Shown: in pieces, positions 43,003 to 51,673 of the stretch
Numbering within the stretch: the stretch's first letter is position 1
Layout of the letters: every line of letters begins with the position of its first letter
Origin: JBBIPZ01 sp037442505 [NCBI: Deltaproteobacteria bacterium]
GTDB taxonomy: Bacteria > CALINM01
Direction of reading: 5' to 3'
Assembly: GCA_037442505.1 (NCBI GenBank)
Contig: JBBIPZ010000007.1
Span: 24,084-88,083, forward strand
DNA: 64,000 bases
Translations under genes and position numbers: made by a program
The notes under the pieces: generated by a model
What the model saw: the letters and a program-made list of their open reading frames with translations, nothing else
What the model was told of the DNA's origin: nothing
The model's database searches: none

Positions 43003-45399
43003 ATGGCGTTTAACAAAGCAAAAGTTCTTGAAGACATACAAAAGTATGTACAGAGAGGCCAGATCGACAAGGCTATTGAAGAGTATGAACGAGTACTTAA
43101 AATAGATCCTCGTGATTATAAACTTCGTCAGAAGTTGGGCGACCTTTATCTTAGAAAGGGCAAGAACGCAGAAGCAGTAAATCAATACATCCAGGTTGCA
43201 GAATATTATATAAAAGATGGATTTTATCTTAAGGCGATTGCTTTATACAGTCAAATCTTAAGAACAGATCCGTCCAAACTTTCTATATATGAAAAACTTG
43301 CTGAGTTGTATAAGAAGCAGGGCTTGATAGGCGAAGCTGTAGCAAGATTAAGAATTCTTGCTGAGATATACGAAAAACAACGAAACCTTTCTGATGCAAT
43401 GCAATCATGGGAAAAGATTATCAATCTGGACCCCGATAATGTCATTTACAGGGGCAAGTTAGTCGAATTTTATTTAAAGCAAGGGCTGGCTACAAGAGCT
43501 GAAGAAAAACTGAGGCAGGCTGTTGACTATTTTAAGAGCAAAGGTAGGTATGACGAAGTAGAAAAATTGATGTCACATTTTCCCGGTGTGCTTGAGGAAG
43601 ACAAGACTGTTGTTCTAAACTTAGCACGGACTCTTTTTTCGGAAGGTAAATATATTGAAGCGTTAGAAAAATTAGACCAGTATATAAAGGCTAATATTAA
43701 GGATTCTGAAGCATATTTTTTAAAAGCTTCCTGTTATTTGAATATTAATCAGTTTAATTTAGCAAAACATTCTTTTGAGATGTGTTTAAAGATCGCCCCT
43801 TTATCCACAGATGCAAGGAAGGGGCTTCTTAAAATTTATGCTAAGGAAAAAAATTGGTCTCAACTGATTTTGCTTATAGAAGAACTATTTAAGATATATT
43901 CTAATAACAAGGCGTATGATGATTTCAAGGCTATTATTGACAATTATTATCCTTATCTGCCTGAGGAGAAGCGTCTTTTGTCAATTTATATAGAACTTTT
44001 TAGGATTACAGGAGACCTAAAGCCACTAAAAGAAAAATTAAAAAAGTTAGCCAATGTTTACCTTAACGAAGGCAACAAAGATGAGGCAACTAAACTATAC
44101 AAGGAAGTTTTGTCTTTGGACCCTAAGGATGATGATGCTGTTTCATTTTTTAAACTATCGGAACCAGAAATCGTTAAAGATGAAAAAATAGAACCAGCAA
44201 AAAAAGAAGTTACTAAAAAAAGTGAATTAATTATTGTAGAGGATTTAACAACTATTTCTACAGAAGAATCTTCCTTAGATAAAGAATTATATGAAGTATC
44301 AAACTTATTAAAGTTTGGGTTACTATCAAAGGCTAAAGAAAAGTTGGAGGAACTTTCTACAAGATTTCCTGACACGCTTTCCGTAAAAGAGATGTGGCTT
44401 GAATATTTCGACATTACAAAAGACAAAGAAGCTTACATAATTGTTTTGAAAGAAATTATAAATATTTGCAAGAAATATGAAAATGCAGAAAAGCTGGTTT
44501 ATTATGAACGTCTTTTAAATGAGGAAATCATCGAAAAAGCACATTCTAAAGCGGCTGTTAATAAAACGGCTACAATTGAAGAAGCTGATATCATTGAAGA
44601 TATAGAAGAGGCAGAAATTGCCACGCCAAATATTGACGATTTGCTCATTGAAGCTGATTTTTATTATAAAAATGAGATGCTTAAAGAGGCTCAGCAGTTT
44701 TATGAGAAAGTCTTAGAAGTTGATCCTGAGAACGTTGTTGCAAAACAAAGATTGCAAAGTATAAATAAAGTTAATGTTACAACTATAGAAACGAAGCCTG
44801 TCATTGTTACCGAAAAGAAACCGAAAGAAGCAGCTGAAACAGATTTTTACGACCTTTCTGGCGAGATAATGAAAGAATTGGAAAAAGAATCTTTGTTTGA
44901 GGCTACGTTTAAATCTGAAACAGAAAGAATTTCTTTTGAAGAACTGTTGAAAGAGTTTAAAAATAAGATTTCTCAGGAGATCGAAGAAGGGGATGTAGAG
45001 ACACATTATAATTTAGGTATAGCATACAAAGAGATGGGATTGTACGATGATGCGATACAGGAGTTTATTTTAACCTCGCGCTTTCCTCAAAAAACCTATG
45101 ATTCTTATATAATGGTTGCAACCTGTTTATCAGAGAAGAAGGATTATGAAAAGGCGGCTCAATTTTTTAAAAGAGCACTTTCGCTACCAGATGTAGAGAA
45201 GGAAAAAAAGGCTGGTATATATCTGGAGTTGGGTAATATTTATGAAAATCTGGAGATGTTTGAAAAGGCGATCATCTCTTTTAATAAGGCTGCTTCAATT
45301 GATAATACACTTAGAATTGCAAAAGAGAAGATTAATAATATTTTGTTAGAAAAACCTGAGCTTGCCAACCTGCTTAGTAAAGATGACTTAGATATATAG
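43003..45399 (+). CDS. Large tetratricopeptide-repeat protein
   Basis: 798 aa, soluble, no signal peptide. TPR units fill about residues 5-400 (DKAIEEYERVLKIDPRDYKL, KAIALYSQILRTDPS, DAMQSWEKIINLDPDN, EALEKLDQYIKANIKDSEAY). An acidic low-complexity linker covers about 390-430 and 525-545. Further TPR units follow to the end, including AQQFYEKVLEVDPENVVA and KAAQFFKRALSLPD. It probably acts as a scaffold. It starts 3 nt after the H-like gene and is co-transcribed with it, so the two may function together; that is inference. Confidence 0.85.
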   Translation: MAFNKAKVLEDIQKYVQRGQIDKAIEEYERVLKIDPRDYKLRQKLGDLYLRKGKNAEAVNQYIQVAEYYIKDGFYLKAIALYSQILRTDPSKLSIYEKLAELYKKQGLIGEAVARLRILAEIYEKQRNLSDAMQSWEKIINLDPDNVIYRGKLVEFYLKQGLATRAEEKLRQAVDYFKSKGRYDEVEKLMSHFPGVLEEDKTVVLNLARTLFSEGKYIEALEKLDQYIKANIKDSEAYFLKASCYLNINQFNLAKHSFEMCLKIAPLSTDARKGLLKIYAKEKNWSQLILLIEELFKIYSNNKAYDDFKAIIDNYYPYLPEEKRLLSIYIELFRITGDLKPLKEKLKKLANVYLNEGNKDEATKLYKEVLSLDPKDDDAVSFFKLSEPEIVKDEKIEPAKKEVTKKSELIIVEDLTTISTEESSLDKELYEVSNLLKFGLLSKAKEKLEELSTRFPDTLSVKEMWLEYFDITKDKEAYIIVLKEIINICKKYENAEKLVYYERLLNEEIIEKAHSKAAVNKTATIEEADIIEDIEEAEIATPNIDDLLIEADFYYKNEMLKEAQQFYEKVLEVDPENVVAKQRLQSINKVNVTTIETKPVIVTEKKPKEAAETDFYDLSGEIMKELEKESLFEATFKSETERISFEELLKEFKNKISQEIEEGDVETHYNLGIAYKEMGLYDDAIQEFILTSRFPQKTYDSYIMVATCLSEKKDYEKAAQFFKRALSLPDVEKEKKAGIYLELGNIYENLEMFEKAIISFNKAASIDNTLRIAKEKINNILLEKPELANLLSKDDLDI

Positions 45400-45410
45400 T
45401 GTGTTTTCTG

Positions 45411-46841
45411 ATGACAACTTCATTTACATCTAAGATTAATCAATTTATTCAAACTTCTTGCCCAGTTTTAAAAAACCTGTTATCGATGGAAAACACCTAT
45501 CTGGTAGGTGGTGTTGTAAGAGATTTACTGTTTAAGGAAAGTGGCGTTAAAGATATTGATATTGTTACAGGAGATCCAATCAAATTTATAAAGAAAAATT
45601 CAAAATTGATTAAAACTGTTGTCTTACTTGATGAGGAGTTTGAGGTTTATAGAATATTTTTAAGAAATGAACAAGATTTTTATCTGGATACCACCAGGCT
45701 TCAAGGTAACAATATCATAGAAGATTTATCGAGACGTGATTTTTCAATTAACGCTATAGCGGTTAGTTTTTGTAATGATATTGTAGAAATAATAGACCCC
45801 TTTGGTGGCATAGACGATGTAAAAAATGGTTTAATTCGCAAGTTAAATAAGGCTAACCTATTAGCCGATCCTTTAAGGATGCTCAGGGCTTTCAGGTTTA
45901 AAGCTGAACTTGGTTTTGAGATTGAAGAAGCAACCTTGCGGGATATTAAAGAACTTTTTTCTAATATAAATAAAGTTGCAAAAGAACGCATTAAAGGGGA
46001 AATTTTTAAAATACTTAGCTCACCAATCGCAACAAAGACGTTTTACGAGTTATATCAAAACAATGGGTTGAAATTTATTTTCCCATTTATATCTGAATAT
46101 GAAGATTATTTCTCAGGGAAAAGACATAAATATGACCTATTACACCATAGTTTTAAGGTGATGGAAACTATAGAAAATTTTATTAACGAAAACAGTTTTC
46201 CAATAAGTTTCGACAATGATATTCTCGTTTTAGAGACTGAAAACGAAGCTACATTGGCAGGTTTATTAAAACTCTCCGCCATTTTCCATGATGTTGGTAA
46301 GCTTTTTACAAAAAACGAAATTGACGGAAAGATAACGTATTATGAACATGAAAAAGTAGGCGCAGAGTTTATTAAAGATTTTTTACAAAAAGAAAAGTTT
46401 GCTTCAGATACAATTAATTTTATTGCTAAAATGATTAGATATCATATGTATCCATTTCATATCTTGTTTTTTGGCGAAAAAGAGGCTTCGCTATCTCCCC
46501 GTAGTTACCTTAAGATTAAAGGTATCTTAGAAAACAAGGCAGAGCTGTTATTTAATTTTGCAATAGCAGATACGATTGCAACCACCGATGGTCTCTATAC
46601 AAAAAAGATGATTGATTTGATAAAAAAACTGTATAATCTATATTTAGATTATGAGAAAAAAGATAAAAAAACTAACATAATGAATGGAATTGAGGTGATG
46701 CAGTTATTGGGGATTAGCCAAGGTCCTATCGTTGGAAAATTGCTAAGGAGCTTAAAGGAGATGTTTTTGGCAGGAGAAATTAATACTAAAGAGGAAGCGA
46801 AAGAATTTTTGAAAAAATATTATGAAGAAAACGTTGGATAA
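45411..46841 (+). CDS. cca: CCA tRNA nucleotidyltransferase / poly(A) polymerase family with HD domain
   Basis: 476 aa from the ATG at 45411 (an in-frame GTG at 45399 would add 4 residues; neither has a clear ribosome-binding site). Class II nucleotidyltransferase head: YLVGGVVRDLL, catalytic DID in VKDIDIVTG, RRDFSINAIAV, and the neck LADPLRMLRAFRFKAELGFE. An HD domain follows (HHSFKVMETIENF, IFHDVGKLF, YYEHEKVGAEF). It adds CCA (or part of it) to tRNA 3' ends. Both tRNA genes in this window lack an encoded CCA. Its end overlaps pgpH by 20 bp. Confidence 0.88.
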   Translation: MTTSFTSKINQFIQTSCPVLKNLLSMENTYLVGGVVRDLLFKESGVKDIDIVTGDPIKFIKKNSKLIKTVVLLDEEFEVYRIFLRNEQDFYLDTTRLQGNNIIEDLSRRDFSINAIAVSFCNDIVEIIDPFGGIDDVKNGLIRKLNKANLLADPLRMLRAFRFKAELGFEIEEATLRDIKELFSNINKVAKERIKGEIFKILSSPIATKTFYELYQNNGLKFIFPFISEYEDYFSGKRHKYDLLHHSFKVMETIENFINENSFPISFDNDILVLETENEATLAGLLKLSAIFHDVGKLFTKNEIDGKITYYEHEKVGAEFIKDFLQKEKFASDTINFIAKMIRYHMYPFHILFFGEKEASLSPRSYLKIKGILENKAELLFNFAIADTIATTDGLYTKKMIDLIKKLYNLYLDYEKKDKKTNIMNGIEVMQLLGISQGPIVGKLLRSLKEMFLAGEINTKEEAKEFLKKYYEENVG

Positions 46842-49089
46842 ACTTATTTTCTCACGCTACAACAACGAAATTAAGCGAGAGAAACTAACATCGGTTGTAC
46901 TTTTAATTGGTTTTTCTTTATTATTAACAGCATTATTTGTGCCGTCTGGCGTTATTTTTTATTATAGTAATCTAAAAACAGGCTATAAATCTGACAAAAA
47001 TATAGTGTCGTTAAAGGATTATTATACTGTTGACTTGGTTACCTATGAGAAAAGAAAAGCAAAAGTGCTTAAAGGAACGCCTATTGTAGTTGATGTAAAG
47101 ACCGATGTTCTTGAGGAGGAATTAGAGAAACTTGATGAAGCATTTAAAAATTTAATGAACTGGAGTAGTGCTTTTTCTTACGATAATTATGCTGTGCATG
47201 TAGAAAGGGCGCAGGAAGGTTACGAAATTTTTTCTAAATCATTTAATTTGAGAGGCAATGCCTATGATGCGTTTTTAGCCTTATGGTCAACTAATTTTTC
47301 TCCATCAATTAAGAACGAGTTGGCAGACATTATAAAAAATATCCTTGAGAAAGGATACTTAGAGACACAAATTGGTAGAGATAAAAAAATTATAAAAAGG
47401 GTTATTCCGGAATATACAGAAAACTTTACTGACACGTCATCTTTGATCAATGGTATAGATGAACTTAAAGTATTTGTAACTGCATGGATACATAAGAAAG
47501 GTTCAGATTTTTTAAAAAAACATTCAAAAGTTATTGCAAATTTCATCTTAAACTATCTGACAGCAAATAGTTTTATCAATAATCTTGAGACTTCAAAACG
47601 AGAAACTGAAACTCTATCAAAGATTGCACCCAGCTACGTTGTAATTAAAAGGGGAGATATTATTGTTAGAAAAGGCGAAATTGTGCAGCAATCTGCTATG
47701 GAAAAGTTAGAGGTGATTAAAAATGAAGAGTTGAAGAAGTTAAAACCGATGAAATTATTAACGATATTTGCCATATTTCTTTTTCTTTCTTCCATTTTTT
47801 ATGTAGTTGCCTCAGCATCAGTAAAAAAATTTATAAAAGATACAAGAACACTTATTTTTATTGTTACGATAGTAGTTTTAACTTTTTTACTTGTACAACT
47901 ATTTTACATCATTGGATTAAATATAAGTTTTGATTATAACTTTTACCCTTACATAATGCTTTATATTTTCCCGTATGCTTTAGCAGGTATGCTTTTAAGG
48001 CTTTTTCTTAATACTGAAACTGCAATAATAGTTGTCTTCTTTATGTCTATTTTGTTGGGGATTTTTTTTCCGAATGATTACTATCTGATTATATATATCT
48101 TTTCTTCTGCCTTTTTAGGATTACATTTTATTGGCCATTTTTACACACGTAATGATCTACTTAAAGCAGGATTGAAAACGGGTTTAGTTAATTTAATTTT
48201 GATATTGTTAATAACACTTTTTGACAATAAAAACGAAAACCTGTCTTATGCTGAACAGACATTTTTACTGTGTGGGGTGTTTTTAAGTGGTTTTTTTGCA
48301 TCAATTTTTCTTTTGATTTTAACACCAGTTTTTGAATACATATTTAAATATACTACCAATATAACTCTTTTTGAGTTAAGCAATCTTGATAATCCGTTGC
48401 TAAAGGAACTGATGTTGAAAGCTCCCGGGACTTATAACCACAGTATCCTGATAGGTAGTCTTGCCGAGTCTGCTGCAAGGGCGATAAAGGTTAACCCTCT
48501 ACTTGCAAGGGTTTCCGCATACTACCATGATATTGGAAAGATTAAGAAACCAGAGTTTTTTATCGAAAATCAGATGGGCGGATATAACAAACACGAGGAT
48601 TTGACTCCCTATATGAGTTTTCTGGTTGTTTTGTCGCATGTTAAAGATGGAGTGGAGCTTGCTAAGGAACATGGTTTAGGACAGCCAATTATTGATGCGA
48701 TAACACAGCATCATGGGACCCGCCTGGTAACTTATTTTTATGCAAAAGCCATAAAGTTAGACCCGACCGTTAAGGAAGAAAACTTTAGATATTTAGGCCC
48801 CAAACCAAAAACAAGGGAGGTAGGATTGATAATGATGGCGGATGCAGTAGAAGCTGCTTGCAGGGTTTTAGATGATCCATCACCATCTCGAATAAAAAAT
48901 TTGGTGAAAAAAATTATTCAAGACATCTTTTTAGATGGTCAGTTAGATGAATGTGAATTGACACTGAAAGACTTGAATCTTGTGATAGAAAGTTTTACAA
49001 GGACTTTGTTAGGGATATATCATCACAGGGTAGATTATCCAGAAATAAAAACGGGAAGGGAATATGGTAACAGTAAAAAATCTCAGTAA
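46822..49089 (+). CDS. 7TM-HD (PgpH-family) cyclic-dinucleotide phosphodiesterase
   Basis: 755 aa. One N-terminal helix, an extracytoplasmic 7TMR-HDED domain (about 50-300), seven membrane helices (about 305-520), then a cytoplasmic HD domain: PGTYNHSILIGSLAESAA, SAYYHDIGKIKKPEFF, VLSHVKDGVELAKEHGL and ITQHHGTRLV supply the metal ligands. Listeria PgpH hydrolyses c-di-AMP, and pgpH-ybeY-dgkA order is widely conserved, as here. Its 3' end overlaps ybeY by 26 bp. Activity against c-di-AMP in this organism is inference. Confidence 0.9.
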   Translation: MKKTLDKLIFSRYNNEIKREKLTSVVLLIGFSLLLTALFVPSGVIFYYSNLKTGYKSDKNIVSLKDYYTVDLVTYEKRKAKVLKGTPIVVDVKTDVLEEELEKLDEAFKNLMNWSSAFSYDNYAVHVERAQEGYEIFSKSFNLRGNAYDAFLALWSTNFSPSIKNELADIIKNILEKGYLETQIGRDKKIIKRVIPEYTENFTDTSSLINGIDELKVFVTAWIHKKGSDFLKKHSKVIANFILNYLTANSFINNLETSKRETETLSKIAPSYVVIKRGDIIVRKGEIVQQSAMEKLEVIKNEELKKLKPMKLLTIFAIFLFLSSIFYVVASASVKKFIKDTRTLIFIVTIVVLTFLLVQLFYIIGLNISFDYNFYPYIMLYIFPYALAGMLLRLFLNTETAIIVVFFMSILLGIFFPNDYYLIIYIFSSAFLGLHFIGHFYTRNDLLKAGLKTGLVNLILILLITLFDNKNENLSYAEQTFLLCGVFLSGFFASIFLLILTPVFEYIFKYTTNITLFELSNLDNPLLKELMLKAPGTYNHSILIGSLAESAARAIKVNPLLARVSAYYHDIGKIKKPEFFIENQMGGYNKHEDLTPYMSFLVVLSHVKDGVELAKEHGLGQPIIDAITQHHGTRLVTYFYAKAIKLDPTVKEENFRYLGPKPKTREVGLIMMADAVEAACRVLDDPSPSRIKNLVKKIIQDIFLDGQLDECELTLKDLNLVIESFTRTLLGIYHHRVDYPEIKTGREYGNSKKSQ

Positions 49090-49486
49090 CAGGGAATTGA
49101 GTTTAGAAGAGATAAAAAACAATGTGGAAAAAGTTGTAAATGCAAAGAATATAAGAAAACGAGTTTTTCTATATTTTGTTGATAATAACGAGATTCAAAG
49201 ATTAAATAAAGAGTTTTTAGGAAAGAATAAGCCAACCAATGTCATCTCTTTTCCGTCTGATGAAACTAAAGTATTGGGAGAGATATTTATATCTGTGCCT
49301 TATTGTGAGAGCGAGCAAGAAGAGACAAATCTTGAATTAAATGAATTGATAAGCTTTTACTTTATTCATGGTTTGCTACACCTGTTGGGTTACGAACATA
49401 TCTATGGCGGGGAAGATGAAGTGATAATGCAAAAGGAACAGCAAAGGCTTTTTAATATCTTATATCCTGAGATTGAATTGGAATAA
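49064..49486 (+). CDS. ybeY: Endoribonuclease YbeY
   Basis: 140 aa. The metal motif H-x3-H-x5-H is in HGLLHLLGYEH, preceded by TNVISFPSD and VLGEIFIS, both family hallmarks. YbeY acts in 16S rRNA 3' maturation and ribosome quality control. GGAAGGG at 49053-49059 is the ribosome-binding site inside pgpH. The gene overlaps pgpH by 26 bp and dgkA by 1 bp. Confidence 0.94.
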   Translation: MVTVKNLSNRELSLEEIKNNVEKVVNAKNIRKRVFLYFVDNNEIQRLNKEFLGKNKPTNVISFPSDETKVLGEIFISVPYCESEQEETNLELNELISFYFIHGLLHLLGYEHIYGGEDEVIMQKEQQRLFNILYPEIELE

Positions 49487-50175
49487 TGAGACCAAAAAAT
49501 TTTTTAGAATCGCTCAACTGTGCTGCTGAAGGGGTTATACATGCGTTAAAAACTCAAACTCATCTAAAAATACACTTTATCTTTTTTATTCTTCTTATAA
49601 TTTTATCACTTGCCTTGAATATTTCTATTTATGATTTTGTCATTTTAATGTTGTTATCGGCTATAGTGATTGTTTCAGAACTGTTTAACACCGCTATTGA
49701 ATATATGATGGATATTTTTACAAAAGATTTTCATATCACTGTTAAGTATGTCAAAGATATTTCTGCTGGGGCTGTGCTGTTTGTTTCATTGATTTCTATG
49801 CTTCTTGGTATGCAAATATTATCTAAATATTTCATATTTCAAAGTCCTAATGTTGCTGAAAATATGTTTTTTATTTCGATTTCTGCAGTGTTTCTATCAG
49901 TCATTACGGTAGTTTTTCTGAAAGCGGTGAATAGAACTGGCAGACCATTCTTGGGCGGAATGCCATCCGGACATGCTGCTGTTTCATTTTCGCTATTTGT
50001 TTCAATTTACCTAGCTACCGATAGTTTAATATTAATAATAATTGCTTTTCTGGTAGCTATCATTGTTAGCTTTAGCAGATTTTATCGAGGTATTCACAAG
50101 AGGGCAGAGGTGCTTTATGGTGCCTTTTTGGGAACTATAATTACACTTTTGTTGCACAAACTTTTTTATAGGTAG
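49486..50175 (+). CDS. DgkA-PAP2 fusion: lipid kinase plus lipid phosphatase
   Basis: 229 aa membrane protein with two enzymatic modules. Residues 1-110 are a DgkA-type diacylglycerol/undecaprenol kinase: metal-binding Glu65 and Glu72 in SELFNTAIEYMMD, and VKDISAGAVL. Residues 120-229 are a PAP2 phosphatase: K-x6-RP in KAVNRTGRP (Lys146, Arg153), PSGH at 160-163, and SR-x5-H in SRFYRGIH (Ser197, Arg198, His204). One half phosphorylates and the other dephosphorylates lipids, most likely undecaprenol and its (di)phosphate; the substrate is inference. It lies in the conserved pgpH-ybeY-dgkA order and is followed 2 nt later by lnt. Confidence 0.88.
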   Translation: MRPKNFLESLNCAAEGVIHALKTQTHLKIHFIFFILLIILSLALNISIYDFVILMLLSAIVIVSELFNTAIEYMMDIFTKDFHITVKYVKDISAGAVLFVSLISMLLGMQILSKYFIFQSPNVAENMFFISISAVFLSVITVVFLKAVNRTGRPFLGGMPSGHAAVSFSLFVSIYLATDSLILIIIAFLVAIIVSFSRFYRGIHKRAEVLYGAFLGTIITLLLHKLFYR

Positions 50176-50177
50176 TT

Positions 50178-51608
50178 ATGAAAAGTATTTTTTCAGGAAT
50201 TTTCACATTAAGTATCAATGAGTTATTGGCATTAATTATTGGTGCCGTAACTTTATTTTTAGCAACACCTCCTTTTGATATCTTCTTTTTGAGTTATCTT
50301 TCGTTGTTTATTGGAATGTTATCGCTAAAAAAACAAAGTGATGCGTTCTTTAAGGGCTTTTTGTTTGGTTTTATATACAACATTTTAAGTATGTACTGGA
50401 TTGCTTATGTTCTTAAGCAGTATGGTAACTTACCTTTGGTTGTGTCGTTTTTTTTGTTGATGCTTTTAGTTTGCTATTTATCCTTATATGTAGCCATTTT
50501 TTTTAAAATTTATTCGTTATTTGATAAAAAAGTGCCCAGTTATTTATCTCCTTTATTTTTTGGAATGGTTTGGAGCCTGCTCGAGATAGCGAGGGCAAAG
50601 CTGCTTACTGGTTTTCCATGGATGCTAATAGGTTATACTCAACACAGCTTTTTGCCAATACTCCAGAATTCTAAATATATAACCGTATATGGCATAAGCT
50701 TTGTAATAGTTTTTGTTAACATTTCTTTATTGAAACTTTTTACAGAAAAGAGCTGGAAAAGATTTGTTCCTGTAATAATTTCTTTGGTAATGATGGTAGT
50801 TTTAATTTATTATGGAAACAGAAAAATCATTAATTTAAAAAATGATTTTAGTAACGCAAAGAAAATCACAATAACCGGTGTTCAGGGAAATATTGACCAG
50901 TCTATTAAATGGGACAAGAAATTACAGTACGAAATAATACACAAATATATCAATTTAACGGGAAATGCAAAAAGTGATATTGTCATCTGGCCAGAGACGG
51001 CATTACCATTTGTTTATGGTGCTGACAGTGAATTTACAGAGTATTTTAAAAATCAAATTATAAGCAAAGATTTTGCTCTTATTACTGGTTTTGTTGGTAT
51101 TGGTTATAATGAAGAAGGAAAAACTGGCCTCACAAACAGTGCTGGAATTTTTTATAAAGGTGAGCTTTTAGCAAGGTATGACAAAATACATCTTGTCCCA
51201 TTTGGTGAGTATGTTCCTCTAAAAAAAATACTTTTTTTTGTAGATAAATTGGTTGAGGCTGCTGGAGATTTTTTGAATGGTAAAGACGTGAGTTTACTTA
51301 ACTATAATGGGATTAAGATAGGTGTTCTAATTTGTTATGAGGCTATTTTCCCCGAAATATCAAAAAGTTACAAAGATAAGGGCGTTAATCTTTTGGTTAA
51401 TATTACAAACGATGCATGGTTTGGCATGTCACCAGCACCATATCAACATTTAGCTATGGCTCGTTTTAGGGCGGTTGAAAATGGTGTTTACCTTATTAGA
51501 ATTGCTAATACAGGAATCAGTTGTTTTATTACGCCGTGGGGTGAAATTTCGTCAAAAACACCATTATTTAAAGATGCAGTTATACAAAGTGTAGTTTATT
51601 ATGATTAA
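50178..51608 (+). CDS. lnt: Apolipoprotein N-acyltransferase
   Basis: 476 aa. About six N-terminal membrane helices, with FPWMLIGYTQH typical of Lnt, then a periplasmic nitrilase-type domain. The catalytic triad is visible: Glu in WPETALPF, Lys in RYDKIHLVPFGEYVPL, Cys in LICYEAIFPE. It adds the third acyl chain to lipoproteins in Gram-negative inner membranes; the lipoproteins at 10.8, 21.6 and 63.3 kb are likely substrates. Last gene of the long + strand run. Confidence 0.95.
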   Translation: MKSIFSGIFTLSINELLALIIGAVTLFLATPPFDIFFLSYLSLFIGMLSLKKQSDAFFKGFLFGFIYNILSMYWIAYVLKQYGNLPLVVSFFLLMLLVCYLSLYVAIFFKIYSLFDKKVPSYLSPLFFGMVWSLLEIARAKLLTGFPWMLIGYTQHSFLPILQNSKYITVYGISFVIVFVNISLLKLFTEKSWKRFVPVIISLVMMVVLIYYGNRKIINLKNDFSNAKKITITGVQGNIDQSIKWDKKLQYEIIHKYINLTGNAKSDIVIWPETALPFVYGADSEFTEYFKNQIISKDFALITGFVGIGYNEEGKTGLTNSAGIFYKGELLARYDKIHLVPFGEYVPLKKILFFVDKLVEAAGDFLNGKDVSLLNYNGIKIGVLICYEAIFPEISKSYKDKGVNLLVNITNDAWFGMSPAPYQHLAMARFRAVENGVYLIRIANTGISCFITPWGEISSKTPLFKDAVIQSVVYYD

Positions 51609-51623
51609 ATCAGCTAACTTTTC

Positions 51624-51652
51624 TTGACAGAATTCAGAAAATAAAATATATT
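51624..51652 (+). promoter_or_regulatory. pil operon promoter
   Basis: TTGACA at 51624-51629, 17 bp, TATATT at 51647-51652, 21 nt before the pilB ATG; purine-rich GAGAGAACGG serves as weak ribosome-binding site. Confidence 0.75.
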
Positions 51653-51673
51653 CTACTAAGAGAGAACGGAAAA

